Below are positions 1 through 9,275 of a stretch of 64,000 bases of DNA, piece by piece. Numbering within the stretch: position 1 is the first letter of the stretch; each line of letters begins with the position of its first letter. The DNA is from Methanohalophilus halophilus (GTDB taxonomy: Archaea > Halobacteriota > Methanosarcinia > Methanosarcinales > Methanosarcinaceae): the NCBI RefSeq assembly GCF_001889405.1, contig NZ_CP017921.1:696057-760056 (forward strand), read 5' to 3'. Position numbers and translations under genes: made by a program. The notes beneath the pieces are model-generated. The model saw only the letters and a list, made by a program, of their open reading frames with translations, had not been told where the DNA came from and did no database searches.

Positions 1-2
1 AA

Positions 3-233
3 ATGGCACGTAAACCCACTCAGGGAGGTGAAAAAACATACAGGTATGTAAAAGATGTACCTCTGGTAGCAGAGGATATAATGGTCGAACTTGATGGGGT
101 TGTAAATATCGAAGATAACCTCTCAGATGCGGCCAAGGTAATGGTAGAAAACAATCGTACAGGCCTTCCTGTCGAAAAGGAAGGAAAGATAGTAGGAATC
201 TTGAGCAGAATCGATATAATAAGGGCTGCTTAA
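3..233 (+). CDS. CBS-domain protein, C-terminal part (5' end probably outside window)
   Basis: The open frame runs from the first bases of the window and ends in TAA. It encodes about 76 residues that form one CBS unit: a DIMVELDG start, a helix with [10 protein letters not shown], then the typical [20 protein letters not shown] end. CBS units work in pairs and usually bind adenine nucleotides or S-adenosylmethionine, so a lone unit suggests that the first half lies upstream. An ATG sits at base 3, but too little upstream sequence is visible to judge it as the start. The next gene begins about 30 bases downstream and is also a CBS protein, so the two are probably co-transcribed. The regulated partner is unknown. 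Confidence 0.75.
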   Translation: MARKPTQGGEKTYRYVKDVPLVAEDIMVELDGVVNIEDNLSDAAKVMVENNRTGLPVEKEGKIVGILSRIDIIRAA

Positions 234-261
234 GCAGGTAAATTCCCAGGAGATGTTTATT

Positions 262-1038
262 ATGCAGGTAAAGGACATAATGGTACAACCAATAAGCGTA
301 GATAAAGCAGACACTATTTCTCATGCACTGGACATAATGGAAAAGAACGATACAAGGAGGCTGCTGGTTACTCATAGCGGTCAGCTTGTAGGTGTCCTGA
401 CTATGAGAAATCTTACCAAAGAACTGGGAACCCGCAAGAAGGGGGCCAAACCTGCCTCTTCCCTTCATGTGGCCACTGCTGTATCGGATAATTTCGTGAA
501 AGTTCTGCCAGATACCGACCTTGATGATGCCATTACCCTGATGAAAAAGAAAGGCGGGGTTCTGATAGTAACCGATAATGAGGATATAATGGGCTGGGTT
601 ACTCCCCAGGAAATCCTTCAAAACCTGTATTTCGATGGTTTTGCCGGTGAAATGATGATAAAGGAACCTGTAGTCGTCAATCCGGCCGACAGGGTAAGTC
701 ATGTAAGGCACATAATACTCGAGAACAATATGGGCAGGTTCCCTGTAATGGATAGCGGTGAACTGCTGGGCATAATTACCGAACAGGATATTGCCAGAGC
801 GATGAAAGCCTTCCGGGAACTTGTATCCGGAAACCAGCAGGATTCCAGGATCAAGAATCTGATTGTCGAGGATATAATGAAAATGGGTACCAGAACCGCC
901 TACACCAACACACCGGTTGCCGAGGTGGTTGATATGATGCTCAAGAACAATATCGGTGGTGTGCCGGTACTCAATCTGGAAGAGGATTTCGCGGGCTTTA
1001 TCACCCGGCGTACTCTTGTAGATACCCTGGCAAAGTGA
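262..1038 (+). CDS. four-CBS-domain protein
   Basis: The protein is about 258 residues and consists almost wholly of four CBS units, starting near residues 1, 70, 130 and 200; the first, third and fourth open with [14 protein letters not shown] and VEDIM. No catalytic or DNA-binding domain is visible, so it is a stand-alone ligand sensor, likely for adenine nucleotides. An in-frame ATG at 253 directly abuts the CAGGAG ribosome-binding site at 247-252; the ATG at 262 lies at the normal spacing and is preferred. The gene follows another CBS gene and ends 9 bases before an RNA ligase gene. Whether the CBS proteins regulate the ligase is not shown by the sequence. Confidence 0.85.
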   Translation: MQVKDIMVQPISVDKADTISHALDIMEKNDTRRLLVTHSGQLVGVLTMRNLTKELGTRKKGAKPASSLHVATAVSDNFVKVLPDTDLDDAITLMKKKGGVLIVTDNEDIMGWVTPQEILQNLYFDGFAGEMMIKEPVVVNPADRVSHVRHIILENNMGRFPVMDSGELLGIITEQDIARAMKAFRELVSGNQQDSRIKNLIVEDIMKMGTRTAYTNTPVAEVVDMMLKNNIGGVPVLNLEEDFAGFITRRTLVDTLAK

Positions 1039-1047
1039 AGGTAAAGA

Positions 1048-2214
1048 ATGAAAGGTTCGGAGAAACCGGAACTTGATATGGAAAAGACAGCCCGTTTTTT
1101 AGGGCTGTCAGTCTCCAGACTGGAAAGGCTGTTTGAAAAAAGACTCCTATCAAGAAACTGGGGAAAGTACACGAATTTTTTCAGGTTCGAAACTTCTGTC
1201 TCAGGTATAGAAAGAGGAAGTGTGCTCCTGCAAAAGCGCGATGGAAAACTGGATTTAATCCTGGGTTTCCCAAAAATACAGCGTGCAATGCTGCTTGAGC
1301 CTTCTATAAATAACCATTTTTCAGAAATTGATAAACTCATAGTCGAAGAAAAGATGAACGGCTATAATGTCCGTGTAATTGAAAACGCAGGGAAACTTAT
1401 CGCTTTCACCCGCAGCGGGCATATCTGTCCCTATTCCACAGAAAAAGTCAATTATCTTTTAGACCCCTCCTTTTTCAGACAATATCCTGACCTGGTAGTG
1501 CACGGGGAAATGGCAGGCCCCGAGAACCCTTATGTCTCCAAAAAAGTCTACGATACACAGACACTGGATTTTTTCGTCTTCGATATACGCCATAAAAAGA
1601 CTGGACAACCCCTGCAGGTCAAACAAAGAAGAAAACTGGCCAACACCTTTGGTTTTAAGCAGGTTCCTTTCCTGGGAGAGTTTGCAAGGAAAGAGGCTGC
1701 TGAAAAGATTATGCAAATTATAAAAAAACTGGGGGAAATGAAACATGAAGGGGTGGTCATCAAGGATTTGGATATGGACCTGGCACCTATCAAATACACA
1801 TGTTCTCAGAGTAATTGCGCCGACCTTGAACATGCTTTCAAGTTCTACAACGAGGTGGGACGGGATTACCTGTATTCCAGGGTAGTCAGGGAAGGTTTCC
1901 AGACCGTGGAATGGGATGAAGACGAAGATACAATGGATAAACGATGCTTAAGGCTTGGCAGAAGCATCATCTCTCCTATGGCCGATTCTGTCCGAAGGGT
2001 TGGCAACGGTGAAAAACTCTATGATGAGATCACCCTGCGGTTTGAGAGTCCACAAACCCTGCAGGAATTTGAGGAATATTTCCGCCGGCTTGGAATAGAT
2101 GCTACTTTTGACCGGCTGGGATATTCAGGCGGAGAAATTATGGTTAACCTCCAAAAACTCAACCAGAGTACCACCGACAAGACCGAATCAATGTGGGAAG
2201 GCAACCTCTGGTAA
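1048..2214 (+). CDS. ATP-dependent RNA ligase, Pab1020 (Rnl3-like) family
   Basis: The protein of 388 residues carries the nucleotidyltransferase motif I, KMNGYNVR, with the predicted AMP-accepting lysine at residue 102. Further motifs are FTRSGHICPYS, VVHGEMAGPENPY (motif III-like), FVFDIRHK, and HEGVVIKDLD (motif IV-like). This is the archaeal RNA ligase family typified by Pyrococcus abyssi Pab1020, which circularises or joins RNA 5'-phosphate and 3'-hydroxyl ends via enzyme-AMP and RNA-adenylate. Length and the N-terminal extension before motif I fit the family. An AGGT ribosome-binding site precedes the ATG. It sits in a probable operon behind two CBS genes. The physiological substrate is not established. 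Confidence 0.85.
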   Translation: MKGSEKPELDMEKTARFLGLSVSRLERLFEKRLLSRNWGKYTNFFRFETSVSGIERGSVLLQKRDGKLDLILGFPKIQRAMLLEPSINNHFSEIDKLIVEEKMNGYNVRVIENAGKLIAFTRSGHICPYSTEKVNYLLDPSFFRQYPDLVVHGEMAGPENPYVSKKVYDTQTLDFFVFDIRHKKTGQPLQVKQRRKLANTFGFKQVPFLGEFARKEAAEKIMQIIKKLGEMKHEGVVIKDLDMDLAPIKYTCSQSNCADLEHAFKFYNEVGRDYLYSRVVREGFQTVEWDEDEDTMDKRCLRLGRSIISPMADSVRRVGNGEKLYDEITLRFESPQTLQEFEEYFRRLGIDATFDRLGYSGGEIMVNLQKLNQSTTDKTESMWEGNLW

Positions 2215-2225
2215 AGTAACACATT

Positions 2226-2252
2226 TATGCACCAAACACTTGTTAGTGCATA
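2226..2252 (+). promoter_or_regulatory. 7-bp hairpin in front of the SelB-like gene
   Basis: TATGCAC (2226-2232) and GTGCATA (2246-2252) can pair perfectly around a 13-base loop. The hairpin ends one base before the GGTG ribosome-binding site at 2253-2256 and ten bases before the ATG at 2262. It could protect or expose the binding site, mark an RNA end, or act as an operator. Nothing in the sequence decides between these. Confidence 0.4.
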
Positions 2253-2261
2253 GGTGTAACA

Positions 2262-3302
2262 ATGACTAAAATCGCAATTATCGGAAGTGAGGGAAGTGGC
2301 AGGACTTCCCTGGCGGCAAAACTGGGTAAAAAAGGCACAGCTGCAGATATCACCATGTATGATTATGCCAAAAACGATGTGGTGATGACAACCATCGATG
2401 CCAACGGTTACCCCAAATCCGTCAAACCCCTTGTCACTGCCCTGCAACTTTCCGACATAGCCATGCTCTGTATTCCACCAGAAGGCCCTGATGCCTTTGC
2501 CGGGGAATGTATAATGGCCCTGGACCTCATGCAGTACAAACACGGGATTGTCGTGCTCACCAAAGCGGATACCTCATATCCTTACGCCCAAGAAGAACTA
2601 CAGAAAAACTTGCAGAAAATCCTTTCTCCAACTACCCTGGCAAACTGGGAATTTGTAAACCTCTCCACCCAGTCCTTCGAAGGACTGGATGAGATCAAAG
2701 AAAAGATCTTTGAGCTTGACAAACAGGTCAATTCTGAATATGAAGAACTCAACGATAAACCAGTCCGTATAACTGTTGACCAGTCCTTCAATGTCACGGG
2801 AATTGGCTGTGTGGTACTGGGAATTGTGGAACAGGGTACAGTGGATGCAAAGGATAAACTGACAGCCTACCCTGCAGACAAGCCTCTGGAGGTCAGGTCT
2901 ATCCAGATGCATGATGAAGATGTAAAAAGTGCTCCTGCAGGCGCCAGGGTCGGCCTTGCCCTTAAAGGTGTCCAGTCAAAGGATATTGAAAGGGGTTTCA
3001 TTATTTCTGAAAAGGAAGAGGTTGCTGAATCTCTTGTGCTTGAATGCACCCTTTCCTCTTTTGCTTCTCCTCTCAAGATATCCGATGTACCCCATATTTT
3101 TACAGGCTTGCAGTCATCGCCAATGCGTATTGAGAAGATCGAGATTGATGGAAAGGAAGCCGAGCAGGTAAATGCCAGTCAGCAATGCACACTTCATTTA
3201 GACGGCTCCCACGAAATAGCCTACAGGCAGCAGGATAGATTCATAATCACGAACCTGGATGCAAAACAGCGATTTACAGGTTATGGTTTTGTTAAGGAAT
3301 AA
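2262..3302 (+). CDS. SelB-like translation-factor paralogue (aSelBL type)
   Basis: The 346-residue protein resembles the archaeal SelB/EF-Tu fold: a GTPase-like domain (residues 1-165) followed by beta-barrel domains; domain 2 starts near residue 170 (RITVDQSFNVTGIGCVVLG). The P-loop position reads GSEGSGRTSL, with arginine where a GTPase needs lysine, while a TKAD motif that would read guanine is kept near residue 106. This fits the SelB-like family of archaea without selenocysteine, in which GTP-binding motifs are often degenerate. Its role is unknown, and binding of a special tRNA would be inference only. The ATG has a GGTG ribosome-binding site. The gene runs convergent with a KaiC-like gene. 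Confidence 0.75.
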   Translation: MTKIAIIGSEGSGRTSLAAKLGKKGTAADITMYDYAKNDVVMTTIDANGYPKSVKPLVTALQLSDIAMLCIPPEGPDAFAGECIMALDLMQYKHGIVVLTKADTSYPYAQEELQKNLQKILSPTTLANWEFVNLSTQSFEGLDEIKEKIFELDKQVNSEYEELNDKPVRITVDQSFNVTGIGCVVLGIVEQGTVDAKDKLTAYPADKPLEVRSIQMHDEDVKSAPAGARVGLALKGVQSKDIERGFIISEKEEVAESLVLECTLSSFASPLKISDVPHIFTGLQSSPMRIEKIEIDGKEAEQVNASQQCTLHLDGSHEIAYRQQDRFIITNLDAKQRFTGYGFVKE

Positions 3303-4040
3303 TTATCTTCTGCCGAGTACCTCAATGCCTTTTTCCCCGAACCGGAAAGCCTGTCTGGATATGGGATGGGGCACACCTCTCATTTTTATGATCTGAAGAG
3401 AGCGATCTTCATCATCTGAAGCCGGATTATGGAACAATATCACACCATCGGCAGCGAAATGCTCTGAAGATACACTTAAAGGAGCGGGATGGTCATCTAT
3501 AAGAAGAGTCGTGCAACCCAGTGCCTGTAGATTGCGCACAAATCGTGCCATTTCCATTTTTTCCAGACATTCGTCTTGGTTGGAAAAATGTATGGATGAG
3601 AGAGGATCCACGACAACCCTTTTGATATCATTGGCCTCTACATATGCAGCTATTTCCTTGAAAACAATTGAAGCAGAGGGAGGTTCTCCTTCCACAGGAT
3701 AGGGATTCATGTCGGATTTTGGAGTTATGACTTGCTTTAATTCATCCATGTACCCATATTCCATCTCCGGACCCAGATCTGCAAAGAATATTTTTTTCAT
3801 TTTCATCAGGGCCGGCAGGTTGAGAGAGTAAGTAGAAATATCAGCTACAAGATGCTCGGAATTCTGCATCAATGTGACATAGAGACCTGCAGCCCCGAAA
3901 GACGCCCCATGTGTCAGGTACTGCATACCAAAGGTACTTTTACCACTACCCGGGGAACCATTCAATAGATAGACCCTCCCCTGTGGCAAACCTCCTCCTA
4001 TCAGTTCGTCAAGCCCTTCAATTCCAGTCTCTGCCTTCAT
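3303..4040 (-). CDS. RecA/KaiC-like ATPase (RAD55/GvpD group)
   Basis: The protein of about 245 residues opens with TGIEGLDELIGGGLPQG, the start of single-domain KaiC-type ATPases. It carries Walker A (GSPGSGKSTF), a Walker B region (RVVVDPLSSIHF) and late beta strands ending QIIKMRGVPHP. Archaea have many such proteins; some act in signalling or motility, but most have no known function. The start at ATG 4040 is chosen because GAGGG lies five bases upstream; a TTG at 4052 would extend the protein over that site. It diverges from the SpoIIM-like gene across about 130 AT-rich bases containing TATA-like runs. Confidence 0.85.
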   Translation of the reverse strand: MKAETGIEGLDELIGGGLPQGRVYLLNGSPGSGKSTFGMQYLTHGASFGAAGLYVTLMQNSEHLVADISTYSLNLPALMKMKKIFFADLGPEMEYGYMDELKQVITPKSDMNPYPVEGEPPSASIVFKEIAAYVEANDIKRVVVDPLSSIHFSNQDECLEKMEMARFVRNLQALGCTTLLIDDHPAPLSVSSEHFAADGVILFHNPASDDEDRSLQIIKMRGVPHPISRQAFRFGEKGIEVLGRR

Positions 4041-4173
4041 CAATACCCTCAAATAATATATGCAAAAACTTCTAGGTATTCAATGCATACATCAAGTTAT
4101 ATTAAACTAAATTAATATTATACTTTAGAGGTATATTAAAGTTATAGTTAACATCACCAAAAATGGTCGCAAC

Positions 4174-5175
4174 ATGTCATTCAAACCAAATATCCTGATA
4201 AAATGGCCTGCTTTTCTGTGGTGTCTGAAAATATTTACCTATTCAGCCATCTTAACAGCTTTACTGGCACTGGCAGCTTATGCAATTATGACGGCCCTAG
4301 CAGAACCTGTAACTATAAATGAGACCATTGATAGGGCCACATCCGCTGCAACTTCAAAAGTCCAGCGGGGCGCAGGATACGTGGGAATTACCTGGTCGAT
4401 CTTCCTGTTTAACAGCCTCGCTGCCCTTACCGCTTCGGCAGGGACTGCGGTTTTTGTCTATTTCAACCGCTTCCTGTTGAAAGATATCACATCCCGCAGG
4501 CATCATCACAATTATGCAAAAATCTCCATTGCAATGGAAAAAGTACTCTATTCGATCTACAGGGTACTGGAGTGGCCTGCTGAACGTTTTTTTGGATTCC
4601 AGTCCATTAATACCCAAAAAGCAGAAAATTCAGTATGGAATTATACAGGCTACAGCAGGTATCATTTCCAGCTACTTACAGCAATAGTCCCATTTTCAGT
4701 TCCCCTGCTTGTAGCAGCCGCCAACGGGGCCATTCTGGGAATGCTTTTTGCTCTCCACTTATTCAACGGGGCTTTTTCGGGTTACCAGCTAGCCGGAATC
4801 AATGGAATTGTGGCTGGAGTTGTCTATAACATCACTTTTTTCATATCCGCAATCCTGCCCCACGGGATAATAGAAATTCCAGTCATCCTTGCCAGTACTT
4901 CCATCGGGTATGTAATTGCAGACTCCAACTGCCGGCTTATAAGGGACAAAAATCTTTTCGTTTCCGATAATATAGCAGACCTAGAGGCGGATATAGCAAC
5001 AGAAGAAAGGAATACAGGAACAATCCTGTTTTCTCCCTTATTCTGGAAGATTTACTTATTGTTTGTACTGTTGCTTCTGATAACCGCTTTCATAGAGACA
5101 GAGGTTACACCCAACATAATTACCCGGGCCCTTTCACTAGTGGAACCCTTTGTATCCTCATTGCTCAATTCCTGA
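4174..5175 (+). CDS. SpoIIM/DUF95-type membrane protein
   Basis: The 333-residue protein has a transmembrane segment near residues 20-40, another at about 70-90, three or four clustered between 165 and 255, and one near 290-310. The signature LPHGIIEIP near residue 228 identifies the stage II sporulation protein M family, which is widespread in archaea and non-sporulating bacteria. The archaeal function is unknown; membrane remodelling is sometimes suggested. No ribosome-binding site precedes the ATG, and a TATATTAA box lies about 36 bases upstream, so the transcript may be leaderless or nearly so. The gene ends overlapping the 3' end of the converging metE-type gene by 11 bases. Confidence 0.8.
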   Translation: MSFKPNILIKWPAFLWCLKIFTYSAILTALLALAAYAIMTALAEPVTINETIDRATSAATSKVQRGAGYVGITWSIFLFNSLAALTASAGTAVFVYFNRFLLKDITSRRHHHNYAKISIAMEKVLYSIYRVLEWPAERFFGFQSINTQKAENSVWNYTGYSRYHFQLLTAIVPFSVPLLVAAANGAILGMLFALHLFNGAFSGYQLAGINGIVAGVVYNITFFISAILPHGIIEIPVILASTSIGYVIADSNCRLIRDKNLFVSDNIADLEADIATEERNTGTILFSPLFWKIYLLFVLLLLITAFIETEVTPNIITRALSLVEPFVSSLLNS

Positions 5176-6187
5176 AAGTATCAAGAGCCTCTGCTACATT
5201 ACCAAGCAGGGTGGAAGCTATTTCCGGGGTCGGCCAGGAACCCAGACCACAATCCGGCCCGACATATTTGATCCGATCCCCGAATATTCCATAAGCATGT
5301 TCTAGACGCTTGAGGATGGTAGAGGGAGTTTCCATGTCAGTTACCAGTTCCTGGAGCATTTCAGGCTTCTGCCAGGCATTGGTTGAATATTTTTCATTGA
5401 GAATTGCTACAAGATTGAAAATATCCGTTCGTGCCACACCGGCCCTGAGGAAAGAATCTGTTTCCTCGAGCACCTTTTTATCAATAAGTTCCAGATAGGT
5501 GGGACTGGCTGCTGATTCCACACCAATTACATTGATACCTGATGTACGACAGGGAAGCTCGTAGTACAGCGGGGAATGCAGGTGGATCTCTACGTCCACT
5601 CCCTTGCGGGAAGCGGTTGCAGAGGCTTTTTCCAGTGCATTTATAATTTCATCATCATCAAACATAACCTGAGGGTTGATACCAATACTGGGCTCATCGA
5701 TGGATACGGTATGTACATTGAAATTGGTTGCGTCATCAATGGCATTGGTTACGAATTTATCAATGCTTTGTCCAAAAAGTTCCAGTATATCATCATAGGA
5801 AGTTCCACCGAATTCCTGTAAGTATAATTCCAGTGGCCCTGTCACACAAACACGGACATCGGGTTTTGTACCGGTTTCCGTTTGATACTCTTCTGCAGCT
5901 TTTTCAATTGCTTCAAGTTCAATAATCTTCGCACAACTTTCCTTTACGTCAAAGGGACCCTCTATGCATTCAGGATTATTAAGGATTGAAAGGAACTGCT
6001 TATTCATATCCTGAAATTGAGGATAGGTTGCAACGTCCACACCGGCATCCAATTTTTGCCGGAATGTGGATTTGATGACATCAAAAGCCGCAGGTTCATG
6101 TGCGGGTATTGCTTCTCTTAACCACTCTGCACTTATTCCTCCTTGAAGAGGGAAACTGCCGATATCATCGAAAATCAGTTCAGTCAT
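5165..6187 (-). CDS. metE: MetE-type methylcobamide:homocysteine methyltransferase
   Basis: The protein of about 340 residues corresponds to the C-terminal catalytic barrel of cobalamin-independent methionine synthase, without the N-terminal half found in bacteria. Zinc/homocysteine ligands are visible as IHLHSPLYYELPC and VGPDCGLGSWP. SIDEPSIG is a further family motif. Short archaeal enzymes of this type take the methyl group from a methylcobamide protein rather than from a folate. The start is placed at ATG 6187 because the family begins with a TELIFDDIGSFP-like stretch; upstream frame to 6262 overlaps the divergent gene. It is divergent from an MtaA-type methyltransferase, which suggests a shared corrinoid context. 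Confidence 0.85.
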   Translation of the reverse strand: MTELIFDDIGSFPLQGGISAEWLREAIPAHEPAAFDVIKSTFRQKLDAGVDVATYPQFQDMNKQFLSILNNPECIEGPFDVKESCAKIIELEAIEKAAEEYQTETGTKPDVRVCVTGPLELYLQEFGGTSYDDILELFGQSIDKFVTNAIDDATNFNVHTVSIDEPSIGINPQVMFDDDEIINALEKASATASRKGVDVEIHLHSPLYYELPCRTSGINVIGVESAASPTYLELIDKKVLEETDSFLRAGVARTDIFNLVAILNEKYSTNAWQKPEMLQELVTDMETPSTILKRLEHAYGIFGDRIKYVGPDCGLGSWPTPEIASTLLGNVAEALDTFRN

Positions 6188-6244
6188 GCTTTCCAATGAG
6201 CAAGCTTCATTAATAACAATTGCGCAATATTTAATGGTAGGAGA

Positions 6245-7279
6245 ATGGGAAGAAAAATGCAATCTGGACTTAGAGAAAATTTACTCAAGGTTCTTGACGG
6301 AAAAGAGGACGGGATAATTCCTGTACTATCGGTGACCCAAACAGCCACAAACGGTCTGATGGAAACTACCGGAGCGTTCTGGCCACAGGCACATTCCAGC
6401 GCATTTCAGATGGCGGAACTCTCCCTGGCAGCACATACCGTAGGGGGACTGGAAGCAATACGCTACCCCTTTTGCCTGACAGTCCTTGCAGAAGCGCTCG
6501 GATGTGAAGTTGACCTGGGAACCATAAACAGACCTCCTGAAGTGATGTCCCATCCCTTTGCCGAAAAAGTGGAAAAACCCGATATTCCTGCAGATCTTTA
6601 TGACAGGGCAAGGGTACCGGTGGTACTGGAAACCACACGCAGGTTGAAAAACCTTGCACCAAATGTACCGCTGATCGCAGGAATGGAAGGACCGGCTACA
6701 TTGGTCTACCATCTTATAGGAGCACAGGATTACCTGAAATGGGCCCTTTTCAAGCCTGAAACCTTCAAGATGTATATCAGGGAAGCAACCTGCATTTGTG
6801 AAGGGTATGCAAAATTACTTTTTGAAGCCGGAGCCGATGTAATCTGCCTGGATGATACGGTTGCCGGACCGGAAACGCTCGATTGCCTGTTATTCGAGAC
6901 CCTTATCAAACCTTCATACCAGTATCTTACTCATTCCATTGAAGGACCGGTTGTTATACATATGTGCGGTAATACGACATCCATCCTCTCCTCACTGGCA
7001 AACTGTGGTTTTGAAGGAATCAGTATTGAGGAAAGTGTCAGTGTAGCTGAAGCAAAATCCCAGATCGGCTCAAGAACCATCCTTATAGGGAACATATCAA
7101 CGACAAATACCCTGCTTTACAGCACACCAGAAGAGGTTGAGGAGGAAGCATTGAAATGCCTGGAGGAGGGAGTGGATATACTGGCTCCTGGCTGCGGTCT
7201 TGCACCTGAAACCCCGGTTGTGAACATCAGGGCTATGGAACAGGCAAGGGATAAATATCAGAATGTTTTTGTCAAATAA
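6245..7279 (+). CDS. mtaA: methylcobamide:coenzyme M methyltransferase, MtaA-type
   Basis: The 344-residue protein belongs to the uroporphyrinogen decarboxylase-like MtaA/MtbA family, which moves a methyl group from a methylated corrinoid protein to coenzyme M in methylotrophic methanogenesis. Zinc ligands are visible as the HMCGNT (HxC) and LAPGCG motifs. VTQTAT near the start and FCLTVLAEALGCEVDLG are closer, from memory, to MtaA (methanol) than to MtbA (methylamine), but substrate specificity cannot be read with confidence. A GGTAGGAG site directly abuts ATG 6245; ATG 6257 is an alternative start. No mtaB or mtaC lies nearby, so this may be an additional MtaA copy. Confidence 0.8.
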   Translation: MGRKMQSGLRENLLKVLDGKEDGIIPVLSVTQTATNGLMETTGAFWPQAHSSAFQMAELSLAAHTVGGLEAIRYPFCLTVLAEALGCEVDLGTINRPPEVMSHPFAEKVEKPDIPADLYDRARVPVVLETTRRLKNLAPNVPLIAGMEGPATLVYHLIGAQDYLKWALFKPETFKMYIREATCICEGYAKLLFEAGADVICLDDTVAGPETLDCLLFETLIKPSYQYLTHSIEGPVVIHMCGNTTSILSSLANCGFEGISIEESVSVAEAKSQIGSRTILIGNISTTNTLLYSTPEEVEEEALKCLEEGVDILAPGCGLAPETPVVNIRAMEQARDKYQNVFVK

Positions 7280-7287
7280 TTTTGGAA

Positions 7288-7566
7288 TTAAATAAATTTC
7301 ACATACAGATATATCTCCAGGATAAGGATGGCAGGAATACCCAATTTGAACTTCCACCGACGAACCTTATGCCTGAAAATATACATGCCTGCCAGGATAC
7401 CCACGCTGCCACCTGCAAAGGCACAGGTGAAAAGGAAGTTCTCTGATAGGCGGTAGGCTCCCTTTACAGCTTTTCTCTTATCAATCCCCATTATGACAAA
7501 AGAAAAAATACTGGCAAGGCCAATATAGGCCAGTACCAGATGTTCGAGGGGAAACATGGGTGTCAC
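7288..7566 (-). CDS. DUF1294 small membrane protein
   Basis: The 92-residue protein shows the DUF1294 pattern: an N-terminal membrane segment followed by MGIDKRKA, then GGSVGILAGMYIFRHKVRRWKF and a final hydrophobic helix. Three to four membrane segments fill nearly the whole chain. The family is common in bacteria and archaea and has no known function. Its start overlaps the argS stop by four bases (ATGA), so it is the last gene of a prf1-argS operon and translationally coupled to argS. Confidence 0.8.
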   Translation of the reverse strand: MTPMFPLEHLVLAYIGLASIFSFVIMGIDKRKAVKGAYRLSENFLFTCAFAGGSVGILAGMYIFRHKVRRWKFKLGIPAILILEIYLYVKFI

Positions 7567-9266
7567 ATTGATTCTGGAGCACCCATACCCAGGGTCTCAA
7601 GCACATTGGCCAGCACTAGCCGGGCACAGTCCACAAGCCCCAATCTGGCATTCCTGAGTTCTTCAGTTTCGGCACCCAGCACCGGGGAGAACCGGTAGAA
7701 CTGGTTGAAGGCATCCGCCAGTTCCCTGCCATAGATAGCGATTATGTGAGGTTTGAGATCGTCTGCAGCCTGTTTCAATACTTTATCAAACAAGGCAATT
7801 TGTTTTATCAGGGCAATCTCGGACTCATCGACCAGTACTGAGGCATTGGGTTTTGACGCAGGGTCCCATATTCCTTCCTCACCAGCCTTTTTGAGGATAC
7901 TGCTTGCGCGAGCATGAGAATATTGTATAAAGGGCCCACCCTGTTTTTCAAAATCAAGGGCTGCTTTCCAGTCAAACACCGTGGATTTTTCCGGAGAAAC
8001 TTTGATTATATCATATCTGACAGCACCGATACCGACCATACTGGCCACCTCTTCCATAAATTCGGGTGGCATGTCAGGGCGGCGTTTTTCAACTTCCTCG
8101 AAGGCTCTTGCTTGAACCTTGTCCAGTAGCTCATCAGCGGTGATGAACTGACCTCTTCGGGTACTCATGGAACCCTCGGGCAGGGATACGAATTCAAAAA
8201 TTACAATGTCAGGTTCCTTTAAGCCAACAGCATTGAGAGTGGCTTTGAGCTGGCCGGAAATAAGTTTATGATCCGCCCCCAGAATATCAATTATCCGATC
8301 TGCCTGCATGGCTTTCCATTCATGATAGGCAAGATCCCTTGTAGTATAAAGGGAAGTACCATCACTGCGCTGCACAACAAGGGTTTTTTCAAATCCGTAA
8401 TCTGAAAGATCCACCACAAGGGCTCCATCATCCACATCTGTGCGGCCGGTTTTTCGGATTTTATCCACGATCTCCGACACTTCCCCCGACCGGACAAAAC
8501 CGGATTCATTAACAAAAGAATCATGATGGACATTCATACGAAGTAGGGTACTGCGAATTCCTTTTACAGCAAGATCCACGGCATCATCAAACCGTTTTAT
8601 GACCTCCTCATCCCCGGATTCCACCCGCTGCATCAAATTATCGATGTGTTCAACCTTCTGGGGATCATCTTCAAGCCGGGCATTGGCCTTGATATATACA
8701 TTGGCAATAGCATGATCCGATTTGAGTTCAGGATCCATTTCGAAATGTTCCAGGGCCCAGGAAACGATGGCAATCTGCCTGCCCATATCGTTAACGTAAT
8801 ACTGAGCATCCACATCATACCCGGTTTTTCTCAGAATCCTGGTCAGGGTGTCACCTATTATGGAATTGCGTATGTGGCCCACATGCAGGGGACCATTGGG
8901 GTTGGCAGAAGTGTGTTCCAGCAATATTTTTCCTGAATAAAAATTCCCTCCAAAATCTTCCTTTTTGCTCCTGACAGTCTCAAAGGTACGGTCAATATAG
9001 GTCCTACTGGCCTTGATATTGATGTAGGGGCCGGTAGTCCCAATACTTTCGATCAGACAATTTTCCCGAAGCTGGATATTTTCCACGATCTGGTTTGCTA
9101 CTTCCACCGGGCTTTTCCCGGCAACTGCAGCCAGTTTGAAAGCGACCTTTGAAGAGAGGTCTGCGTGCTGGGAAGGTTCGGGGGCTATCTCTACTGGTTC
9201 AAAACCTGCTCTTTGTACGGCATTTTCCAGTACCGATACTACCTGGTTTACAAATTCAAGATACAA
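7563..9266 (-). CDS. argS: arginyl-tRNA synthetase
   Basis: This 567-residue class I aminoacyl-tRNA synthetase has an N-terminal Add1-type domain (residues 1-95), the HIGH motif as HVGH in TSANPNGPLHVGHIRNS, and a KMSK-equivalent loop SMSTRRG, followed by the helical anticodon-binding domain that ends near LGMGAPESM. It charges tRNA-Arg in the cytoplasm. The start is a TTG at 9264-9266: it has a GGTGA ribosome-binding site four bases upstream, there is no ATG near the expected N-terminus, and the YLEFVNQV start fits the family. It lies 9 bases after prf1 and overlaps the DUF1294 gene. Confidence 0.95.
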   Translation of the reverse strand: MYLEFVNQVVSVLENAVQRAGFEPVEIAPEPSQHADLSSKVAFKLAAVAGKSPVEVANQIVENIQLRENCLIESIGTTGPYINIKASRTYIDRTFETVRSKKEDFGGNFYSGKILLEHTSANPNGPLHVGHIRNSIIGDTLTRILRKTGYDVDAQYYVNDMGRQIAIVSWALEHFEMDPELKSDHAIANVYIKANARLEDDPQKVEHIDNLMQRVESGDEEVIKRFDDAVDLAVKGIRSTLLRMNVHHDSFVNESGFVRSGEVSEIVDKIRKTGRTDVDDGALVVDLSDYGFEKTLVVQRSDGTSLYTTRDLAYHEWKAMQADRIIDILGADHKLISGQLKATLNAVGLKEPDIVIFEFVSLPEGSMSTRRGQFITADELLDKVQARAFEEVEKRRPDMPPEFMEEVASMVGIGAVRYDIIKVSPEKSTVFDWKAALDFEKQGGPFIQYSHARASSILKKAGEEGIWDPASKPNASVLVDESEIALIKQIALFDKVLKQAADDLKPHIIAIYGRELADAFNQFYRFSPVLGAETEELRNARLGLVDCARLVLANVLETLGMGAPESM

Positions 9267-9275
9267 ATGATCACC

